Shown here piece by piece: positions 29,927-36,667 of a stretch of DNA of 36,667 nt. This stretch comes from Syntrophobacterales bacterium (GTDB lineage: Bacteria; Desulfobacterota; Syntrophobacteria; Syntrophobacterales; Thermodesulforhabdaceae). Under the pieces are notes generated by a model, which saw only the letters and a program-made list of their open reading frames with translations, was not told where the DNA came from and did not search any database. The stretch spans positions 1 to 36,667 of the forward strand of contig JALXAE010000288.1 of assembly GCA_026992355.1 (NCBI GenBank). The letters run 5' to 3'. Each line of letters begins with the position of its first letter. The stretch's first letter is position 1. A program made the translations under genes and the position numbers.

Positions 29927-31205
29927 ACAACAGCTCTTCAAAATCCTTCCAGAAGTCGGGATACGATTTAGAAACAACCTGTGGATTCTCAATTTTTACT
30001 CCAGATACGCGTAGTCCGGCGATGGCAAAGGCCATAGCTATTCGGTGATCATTATAAGTTTTGATAAGTGTTCCTTGAAGTTTCCTTCCACCACGAATAA
30101 TTAAATTATCACCTTCAATATCAACGGAGGCTCCCATTTTTTTCAACTCCGTTGCAACTGCGCTGAGCCTATCACTTTCTTTAATTCTCAAGTGAGAGAC
30201 ATTTCTTATGACGGTTTTACCATCGGCAAAGACAGCACAGACAGCAAGACCGGGAACCATATCAGGCATAATGTTCATGTCAACATCAACAGCCAATAAC
30301 CTGTCCGGTCCACAAACCCTCACTCCTTGATCAATCCACTCCACGTTACACCCCATCATTTCAAGGACACCCAGGAAATTCATATCCCCTTGATAACTGT
30401 CTCTGAAAACAGGAACCGTTTCAACACATCCCCCTGTAACGGCCGCAGCTATCCAAAAATAGGAAGCTGATGAGCAATCACCTTCGATATTGAATGTACC
30501 AGAACCATAAATTTGAGGAGCATAAATATGAACAGTATTTTCATCAAGGTTGGAGAAGACAATGCCTCTTTCGCGCATCATTCTGAGGGTCATTTTAACA
30601 TAGGGAAAGGAGGCTACAGGATTCAACCACCTCACTGTTACATCGCTCATGGCACAGGGGGCAGCAAGCAGAAGTGAAGATAAAAATTGGCTGCTTTTTC
30701 TGGCATCAACTTCAACAAAACCACCCTTTATACCCTTGGAAACCAACTCCAAAGGTGGATAACCCCTTCGTTCCAAAAAAGAGCAATGAACTCCCAGCCT
30801 CTCTAGAACATCAATCACTGGCCCAACAGGCCGTTCTTTCATCCGAGGAGAACCATCCAGGACAAAGCTACCTTCTCCAGTAGCTAATACTCCTAACAGG
30901 AGTCTCATGGAAGTGCCGCTATTTCCAAGAAATATTGGTTGACTAACTTTATTCCACCTTTTTGATGGAGGATATACCTTAATTAGGTCATCATTCCAAC
31001 TTATTTGCACTCCAAGCTTTTCAAGGGCCCGAGCTGTCAATTCAGTATCATCAGCCTTTAATGGACCTCTGATTTCGGACTCTCCATCAGCCAGAGCCGA
31101 CATGAAAAGAGCCCTATGGGTCATTGATTTTGACCCTGGAACAATAACCCGTCCGTTAACACTTTGAACGGGGCTAATTTCCCTAACATTGTCAACAAAA
31201 CTCAT
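29901..31205 (-). CDS. aroA: 3-phosphoshikimate 1-carboxyvinyltransferase (EPSP synthase)
   Basis: VPGSKSMTHRALFMSALADGES; LGNSGTSMRLLLGVLA; KESDRLSAVATELKKMGA; YNDHRIAMAFAIAGL. Confidence 0.97.
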   Translation of the reverse strand: MSFVDNVREISPVQSVNGRVIVPGSKSMTHRALFMSALADGESEIRGPLKADDTELTARALEKLGVQISWNDDLIKVYPPSKRWNKVSQPIFLGNSGTSMRLLLGVLATGEGSFVLDGSPRMKERPVGPVIDVLERLGVHCSFLERRGYPPLELVSKGIKGGFVEVDARKSSQFLSSLLLAAPCAMSDVTVRWLNPVASFPYVKMTLRMMRERGIVFSNLDENTVHIYAPQIYGSGTFNIEGDCSSASYFWIAAAVTGGCVETVPVFRDSYQGDMNFLGVLEMMGCNVEWIDQGVRVCGPDRLLAVDVDMNIMPDMVPGLAVCAVFADGKTVIRNVSHLRIKESDRLSAVATELKKMGASVDIEGDNLIIRGGRKLQGTLIKTYNDHRIAMAFAIAGLRVSGVKIENPQVVSKSYPDFWKDFEELLYGQCPTAG

Positions 31206-32052
31206 AATCTTCAGCACCTGCAGCTTTTATTAAAACCTCTCTCATTGCAGCTACGGGAGCAGGTCTGTTGAACCACCATTCAATCTGAGCCGCTCCCTGA
31301 TAAAGAAGCATTTCCAAACCACTTAAAATCATACAACCTTCATTTCTAGCTTCAGCTAGAAAATCAGTTATAACGGGGTTATACACAAAGTCCATAACCA
31401 CCATTTGAGGTCTAAATATCGTAGGTGGCAATACCAACCCCTTTTTATATCCCGACATTCCAATCGGTGTGGTCTGGAAAATCACATCAAAGTCTGATCC
31501 TTTCTCCGTAGCTTCTTCAAAATTCAAAATATTACAACCAAAGTCTTCCTTTAGTTTTACAGCTCTTTCGTAAGTTCGATTAGTAACGGTCACATCCATT
31601 CCCATATATTTTGCCGCATAAACAGCAGCTCTAGCAGCTCCTCCAGCACCAATTATAAGCGCTTTTTTACCGTTAACTGGAATATTTCGTCTGCCGAAGG
31701 TTCTAACTATCCCTATCCAGTCGGTATTCCTTCCACGCCAGGCATTAGCTACTTTTTTAAGGGTATTAACAGCACCCAATTTACTCGATACATCATCCAC
31801 GCTTTCAACCATTGAATAGACTACTTCTTTATGGGGTATAGTAACACTCAGTCCTTGAAAGCCACTATCAAGCAAGATTTGCAAGTCCTTTTGAGGGTTA
31901 TCCACTTCAAGTGCAAGATAGACGGCATCTATCCCAAGGACCTTAAAGGCCTTGTTCATCATAACAGGACTGAGACTATGTTTAATAGGAGTACCTATAA
32001 CCGCAAATATTTGGGTCCGGACAGGACGAATCAATTTCCTCTTCTCCACCAC
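31192..32052 (-). CDS. aroE: Shikimate dehydrogenase
   Basis: FAVIGTPIKHSLSPVMMNKAFKVLGID; VTIPHKE; GAVNTLKK; NTDWIG; IIGAGGAARAAVYA. Confidence 0.96.
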   Translation of the reverse strand: MVEKRKLIRPVRTQIFAVIGTPIKHSLSPVMMNKAFKVLGIDAVYLALEVDNPQKDLQILLDSGFQGLSVTIPHKEVVYSMVESVDDVSSKLGAVNTLKKVANAWRGRNTDWIGIVRTFGRRNIPVNGKKALIIGAGGAARAAVYAAKYMGMDVTVTNRTYERAVKLKEDFGCNILNFEEATEKGSDFDVIFQTTPIGMSGYKKGLVLPPTIFRPQMVVMDFVYNPVITDFLAEARNEGCMILSGLEMLLYQGAAQIEWWFNRPAPVAAMREVLIKAAGAEDYEFC

Positions 32053-32749
32053 TCATGTACTTTATAATCGATCGTACTGTGTGCGCATCAAGCTGGTACT
32101 GGCCCTTGTTGCCTTGGGAGGAAAATTGAACATAAGTCCAGGGGCTACCAACGAACAGACAAACGATTCTACTCCACTTGCCTGCAGGTCCTAAACCGTA
32201 GGCAATCACATCCTTTTTTAGATCTGATTTCACTTTAGGTATAATTTGAAGATACCCGCAACAATCAGCGGACACTCTCACGGGCCCCGTAATTTTCATT
32301 ACGTGAGTACCGCGATCCGCCAGTTCTAAACATTTATCAAAAAGGAATCTTTCATCAATGGGATCAGACCCCGTCAGTTGGTAAGAACATACTATCTTTG
32401 CCCCGGTATTTAGAAAAACCTCGAAAAACTCTGAAGGATCATCATGTTCCAGCTCAACCCATTCGGCTCCATTATCTACCGCTTTCATCATCAGCGCTAA
32501 ACGTTCATTATCTGTCGCCTCAAAGAGCCCACCATGTTTTTTAGGTTTACACACTATTATCACAGGCCACCTCTGAGCCTCCAGGAGACCATCAAAGAAG
32601 GAATATATACCGGCACGACCAACAAGACCTTCCCAAATATCCAACCGGCATTCTATCATATCAACATCTGGATGCTTCATATAGGCAGAAAACATACTGG
32701 GTGTTAAGCGTTCCAAAATGCCGCAAAGTTTGTACCTATGGCTGCTCAT
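31982..32749 (-). CDS. aroD: Type I 3-dehydroquinate dehydratase
   Basis: DMIECRLDIWEG; EWVELEHDD; KIVCSYQLTGSDP; HVMKITGPVRVSADCCG; in aro operon. Confidence 0.82.
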   Translation of the reverse strand: MSSHRYKLCGILERLTPSMFSAYMKHPDVDMIECRLDIWEGLVGRAGIYSFFDGLLEAQRWPVIIVCKPKKHGGLFEATDNERLALMMKAVDNGAEWVELEHDDPSEFFEVFLNTGAKIVCSYQLTGSDPIDERFLFDKCLELADRGTHVMKITGPVRVSADCCGYLQIIPKVKSDLKKDVIAYGLGPAGKWSRIVCLFVGSPWTYVQFSSQGNKGQYQLDAHTVRSIIKYMSGGEEEIDSSCPDPNICGYRYSY

Positions 32750-32787
32750 TCCCCTTTCCCTCTTAAAACTTATAAAACACAGCCGCT

Positions 32788-33951
32788 TTAGGCTAAATCC
32801 AGTCCAACGGTTTCAGATCTTACCGTCTCCTTATTAATTCTTATGGGTCTGTTGGACATTGCCTTTGGATAGGAACCAAGAACTTTCACAAGAGGCAATC
32901 GCTTTTTCATTTCCTGAAGGGATTCTTTTATCTGTTGAGACTCCTCATGTCCTTCCAAATCGGCAAAGAACAGATAGCTATGAGGCCACAACTTGCTGCT
33001 CCTGGATTCTATCCTCACCAGGTTGACCCCTTGTTTTGCAAAGGGCTCAAGTGCATCGTAAAGTGCACCTGGGGTATCATAAGTAGCGAAAACAATGGAG
33101 GTCTTATCATCACCGGAAGGTGGGGTTTTATCCAGACTTAATGCAAAAAAACGGGTATAAGCATCAGGATAGTCGGAAATGTTTTCTGCCAGTACGTTTA
33201 GCTGATAATAATGCGCCGCATAAAGGTTACATAAAGCCGCACTATCCTGCCTTGCGCTACATAACCTGGCAGCCTCCGATGTAGAGGAACATTCAAGAAA
33301 AGCAACCCCGGGAAGGTTTTCAGCAATCCATTTCCTGCATAAATTGAATGACCGAGGATGCCCATAGATCTGCTTCACTTCCTTAAGGCTTTCAGGAAAA
33401 CCAGCAAGGCTATACTCCATAGCGATATAGCATTCCCTCACAATGTGAAGGTTAGAATCTAACAGGAAGTCCATAGTAACTCCTATACTACCTTCCACTG
33501 AACTCTCCACAGGAACAACTCCAACATTACACTGTCTCCTGGAAACCACATCAAACACTGCGGCTATGGAATTGCAAGGCAAATAATCTACCTGATGCCC
33601 AAAAAAGTTAAAAGCCGCAACGTAGCAGTAGCTCCAATCAGGACCAAGATAAGCTACTTTTATAGGATACTGCAGATGACGAGATGCAGCAAGAATTTCT
33701 CTGTAAATTGCTCTTAACATAGCCGGGGCTAACAGCGAGTTATCATTTAATTCTACCAATTTTTTAAGCAAGGCTTCTTCTCTGCCTGGATCAAACAAAG
33801 GAAGATTTAATGACCGTTTAAGTTCACCAATCTTACAGGAAAACCCCATCCGCCTGGCAAGAAGCGTTATTATTTTCCTGTCTATTTTGTCAATTTCTTC
33901 CCTCAACCTATTCAGTTCATCGTGATTTAGAATGGAATTTAACTTTCCCAT
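32788..33951 (-). CDS. pheA: Bifunctional chorismate mutase / prephenate dehydratase (P-protein)
   Basis: LREEIDKIDRKIITLLARRMGFSCKIGELKR (CM); VGVVPVESSVEGSIGVTMDFLL (PDT); KTSIVFATYDTPGALYDALEPFAKQGVNLVRIESRSSKLWPHSYLFFADLEGH (ACT). Confidence 0.97.
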   Translation of the reverse strand: MGKLNSILNHDELNRLREEIDKIDRKIITLLARRMGFSCKIGELKRSLNLPLFDPGREEALLKKLVELNDNSLLAPAMLRAIYREILAASRHLQYPIKVAYLGPDWSYCYVAAFNFFGHQVDYLPCNSIAAVFDVVSRRQCNVGVVPVESSVEGSIGVTMDFLLDSNLHIVRECYIAMEYSLAGFPESLKEVKQIYGHPRSFNLCRKWIAENLPGVAFLECSSTSEAARLCSARQDSAALCNLYAAHYYQLNVLAENISDYPDAYTRFFALSLDKTPPSGDDKTSIVFATYDTPGALYDALEPFAKQGVNLVRIESRSSKLWPHSYLFFADLEGHEESQQIKESLQEMKKRLPLVKVLGSYPKAMSNRPIRINKETVRSETVGLDLA

Positions 33952-34940
33952 ATGGTTTCCTCAACGGACATTCCAAAATGACGCCCCTCAGCAACCTGTT
34001 TCACTATAATTTCATCTCCTTCCTTAAGTCTGGCTACAGAAAGAGCTTTTCCATTGGGATCAACAAGTCTTATAGTTTCCGCATTCTGAAGAATTATTGA
34101 ACCTTCCACTCCATTGGCTTCTGCATTTATCAAGATCATGGGACGTCGCTCTATTTTAACCCTACCAACAATCGCTTCCCTAGTAAGACCATCATAAGAT
34201 ACAATCAAAGCCCTATCACCAGATTTTAGCTCACAAAGATACTTCGTTTTATTTCCTGGCATGAACACGTAAGCATGTACTCCACCCGCATTTACCCGAA
34301 ACGGACGTGGATCCACATAGGGATTATCAAGAGTTTCAGCGTGAATAAGAAAAAAGAAAGAACTTACATTCCCTACCAATAGTCCTTCTCCATCATTTAG
34401 CATCATAGCAAAGTCAACACAAACTCTATCGCCCATTCCTACCTGTTTTACCGATTTTACTCTGGCAGTCTCAAGCAAAAGGCGGTTTTTTCTATCTTTT
34501 ACTTTAGAAATTACTTTTTTGAGATTTTTTATCTCAGGGTAATCACCAACTGGCAATACAACACCAGAAACTCCTTTTTCCAGAACTTCCAAAGCTACAT
34601 CCAATCTTTTATCATTATCCACCTTCACAAAAACTTCACACCCAAGTGCAACAATATTTTCTAAACCAACAATATCCCAATCACAAAAATCAATGCAGAT
34701 AATGCCCTTTCCAGCATATTTTTCTACATTAGAAATGTGAAACAACTCTTTGGAAGAGATAAAAAAAACATCTTTCTCCGGAATCAGATCCCCACCTTCA
34801 CTTATAACCTTTATTTTCCCAAGCTCTTTAACCCTCGAAACCATATCGGCAGGGCAAATGATAGCATCAACACCACCTTCAATAGAGGATGTAACAACAT
34901 CTCTGTTCCATTTGTCTAACTCAACCCATACACTTTTCAA
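33939..34940 (-). CDS. 3-dehydroquinate synthase II (archaeal-type DHQS)
   Basis: MKSVWVELDKWNRDVVTSSIEGGVDAIICP; GMGDRVCVDFAMMLNDGEGLLVGNVSSFFFLIHAETLDNPYVDPRPFRVNAGGVHAYVFMPGNKTKYLCELKSGD. TTG start at 34940 preceded by GGAGGGG. Confidence 0.9.
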   Translation of the reverse strand: MKSVWVELDKWNRDVVTSSIEGGVDAIICPADMVSRVKELGKIKVISEGGDLIPEKDVFFISSKELFHISNVEKYAGKGIICIDFCDWDIVGLENIVALGCEVFVKVDNDKRLDVALEVLEKGVSGVVLPVGDYPEIKNLKKVISKVKDRKNRLLLETARVKSVKQVGMGDRVCVDFAMMLNDGEGLLVGNVSSFFFLIHAETLDNPYVDPRPFRVNAGGVHAYVFMPGNKTKYLCELKSGDRALIVSYDGLTREAIVGRVKIERRPMILINAEANGVEGSIILQNAETIRLVDPNGKALSVARLKEGDEIIVKQVAEGRHFGMSVEETIWES

Positions 34941-35142
34941 TATTTCCCCTCCGTTACATACACAATAAATAGTAACAACCAACCAAATCTTATTCTTCTC
35001 TTTATAATTTCCCATTTGTAAGCTGTAATAAAAATTGAAATAAAATTGAAGAGAAAGGACAAACACTTTTATAAAAAAGGCATCACAACACAGTTCTATA
35101 GGTCTCTCAACAAAAAACTTGACCCTACCAAGGAGGAAACTT

Positions 35143-35165
35143 TATATTACTATATGTAAATACAT
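35143..35165. promoter_or_regulatory. Candidate operator upstream of thioredoxin/DGC unit
   Basis: TATATTACTATATGTAAATACAT; 17/23 identical to 36018-36040; overlaps a TTGACC-N18-TATATT promoter-like element. Confidence 0.4.
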
Positions 35166-35250
35166 AAAATTCTCTTGCTATTTGTAAACTGGTCTAGCTA
35201 AAGGAAAATAGAACGCATTTCTATTTATAAAACCAGAACAGGAGGAAAAA

Positions 35251-35490
35251 ATGGAGATCAAAGTTTTGGGACCTGGTTGTAAACGCTGCCAGCAGACGGA
35301 GCATATTGTACAGGAAGTTGTAAGCGAGCTTGGCATTTCCGCCAAAATAGACCATGTTACCGATCCTATTGAGATTTCTAACTATGGGGTATTTGGTACC
35401 CCAGCGGTGGTCGTAGATGGTGAAGTTAAAAGCGTAGGTAAGATACCTTCCAAGGAAGAAGTAAAGAGCTGGCTGCAGGGTAAAAACTAA
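35251..35490 (+). CDS. Thioredoxin-like small redox-disulfide protein (TM0996/MTH895 glutaredoxin-like family)
   Basis: MEIKVLGPGCKRCQQTEHIVQEVVSELGISAKIDHVTDPIEISNYGVFGTPAVVVDGEVKSVGKIPSKEEVKSWL; CxxC and TPAVVVDG. Confidence 0.93.
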   Translation: MEIKVLGPGCKRCQQTEHIVQEVVSELGISAKIDHVTDPIEISNYGVFGTPAVVVDGEVKSVGKIPSKEEVKSWLQGKN

Positions 35491-35505
35491 AACCGGAGGT
35501 TCATT

Positions 35506-35925
35506 ATGAGCCAACAATGTTGCGAAGTTCAACAAAACGGTAATGTAATGATACTTGCCTGTTCAGGTGGATCCAATGTGGGGCAGTTGTCCAACCAGGC
35601 TGCCGTTGAATTGACAAAAGAGGGTTTCGGCAAGATGTTTTGTTTGACAGGTATTGGAGGTCATCTTTCCGGTTTCGTTCAATCCGCTAAGGACGTTCCG
35701 GCTATGATTGCCATTGACGGCTGTTCGGTTGGATGTGCAAAGGCCATACTGGAACACGCAGAAATCCCGCTAAAAGCTTACTTGGTAATTACAGACCTGG
35801 GGATTGAAAAAAACAAAAATTTCGATCTCGATAGAGAAACTATAGAGAAGGTAAAGAATGCTGTGAAGAGTGCATGCAAAGATTTGCCCAGAGGTGTCGG
35901 TTCCAAAAGTGTTTGCTGTGGTTGA
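35506..35925 (+). CDS. DGC-domain putative zinc-binding protein
   Basis: LACSGGSNVGQLSNQAAVELTKEGFGKMFCLTGIGGHLSGFVQSAKDVPAMIAIDGCSVGCAKAILEHAEI: the DGC motif and conserved cysteines of the DGC (PF08859-type) family. Confidence 0.88.
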   Translation: MSQQCCEVQQNGNVMILACSGGSNVGQLSNQAAVELTKEGFGKMFCLTGIGGHLSGFVQSAKDVPAMIAIDGCSVGCAKAILEHAEIPLKAYLVITDLGIEKNKNFDLDRETIEKVKNAVKSACKDLPRGVGSKSVCCG

Positions 35926-35951
35926 TAGCTCATTCCGACTGGCTTTTCTTG

Positions 35952-35982
35952 AAGCGCGCCTCTATTCCCGGCGCGCTTTTTT
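35952..35982 (+). terminator. Rho-independent terminator after the DGC-domain gene
   Basis: AAGCGCGCC-TCTATTCCC-GGCGCGCTTTTTT hairpin plus T run. Confidence 0.88.
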
Positions 35983-36017
35983 GCATTTTTTGAGAGAGTT
36001 AGTATTGACTTTGGCAC

Positions 36018-36040
36018 TATATTGCTATATAGGAATATGT
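36018..36040. promoter_or_regulatory. Candidate operator/promoter upstream of permease
   Basis: TATATTGCTATATAGGAATATGT; inner perfect inverted repeat CTATAT-TGCT-ATATAG; TTGACT at 36005-36010 as possible -35. Confidence 0.4.
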
Positions 36041-36081
36041 GGATCGATTGGGTTTAAAATTCCCAAATAAGGAGTTGGCCA

Positions 36082-36667
36082 ATGGCAAGAGCAGAAACAA
36101 TAAAAGACGAAAAGGTCTTGGAAGGGGCTTCGGAGAAAGAAGTGGAAGCAAGTAAAATTGATTGGGGTAATATTTGGAAGCCCATGGTCATTCTGATAGG
36201 GACTTTCTTGCTCTTTTTTTGGTTACCAATAGAAAGCAGCAGGTTTAAAAACGCGGTATTCGAGTCTTTAGCCTTAGTCCGATGGTATGCTCGAGAACAT
36301 GTGCTTTTGTGTTTGGTTCCAGCCTTTTTTATAGCTGGAGCAATTGCATGTTTCGTATCTCAAGCAGCAGTTATGCGCTACCTGGGTGCGGGGGCCAAAA
36401 AAGTGTTGGCCTACGGGGTAGCCTCGGTCTCGGGAACGATCCTGGCAGTTTGCTCGTGCACGGTGTTGCCTCTTTTTGCAGGAATTTGGAAAAGAGGAGC
36501 TGGTCTCGGCCCAGCAATTGCCTTTCTCTATTCCGGGCCAGCCATAAACATCCTGGCTATTGTTCTTACTGCCCGAGTATTGGGGCTGGAACTTGGTGTT
36601 GCCAGAGCAGTTGGAGCCGTATCCTTCAGCATCATAATTGGTCTGGCAATGCATTTCCTATTTTATC
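36082..36667 (+). CDS. Permease, DUF318/ArsP-like metal(loid)-type transporter (truncated by window end)
   Basis: Open reading frame from ATG 36082 to window end: MARAETIKDEKVLEGASEKEVEASKIDWGNIWKPMVILIGTFLLFFWLP...ASVSGTILAVCSCTVLPLFAGIWKRGAGLGPAIAFLYSGPAINILAIVLTARVLG. Confidence 0.85.
   Translation, partial: MARAETIKDEKVLEGASEKEVEASKIDWGNIWKPMVILIGTFLLFFWLPIESSRFKNAVFESLALVRWYAREHVLLCLVPAFFIAGAIACFVSQAAVMRYLGAGAKKVLAYGVASVSGTILAVCSCTVLPLFAGIWKRGAGLGPAIAFLYSGPAINILAIVLTARVLGLELGVARAVGAVSFSIIIGLAMHFLFY

Noticed and set aside
35130-35159. AAGGAGG followed by ATG-TAA (35154-35159) suggesting a start-stop mini-ORF
   Set aside because: Spacing between SD-like site and ATG (~17 nt) is too long and the element coincides with the promoter/operator region.

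Overview
This 36.7 kb window looks like a bacterial chromosome segment. Gene order and protein flavour suggest a Desulfobacterota/deltaproteobacterial anaerobe, which is inference only. Most genes are on the minus strand. The backbone is conserved: alaS-(RR/GGDEF), recA, thpR-cinA-larC, and a long nusA/infB-type operon. Read in minus-strand order, that operon is tRNA-Gly(CCC), terminator, rimP, nusA, ylxR, infB, ylxP/DUF503, rbfA, nrnA-like, truB, rpsO, pnp, M16 peptidase, MBL hydrolase, USP. Next come a coiled-coil/PD-(D/E)XK-like gene, a U32 peptidase, a UDP-glucuronate decarboxylase plus LysM-amidase pair, and an aromatic amino acid operon headed by an archaeal-type 3-dehydroquinate synthase (DHQS II, pheA, aroD, aroE, aroA, dacB). 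At the right edge is a plus-strand cluster of thioredoxin-like protein, DGC-domain protein and a metal-type permease that runs off the window. The most interesting non-routine items are: a decayed IS481-type transposase at the left edge; an SbcD-like phosphoesterase with an altered GNHD motif; an MNT antitoxin-like gene followed by only the C-terminal stub of its HEPN partner between recA and alaS; a tRNA-Gly, small ORF and terminator ahead of rimP; a 214-bp antisense overlap between dacB and a half-size permease; and a candidate shared operator in front of the thioredoxin and permease units. No CRISPR array, rRNA or prophage was seen.
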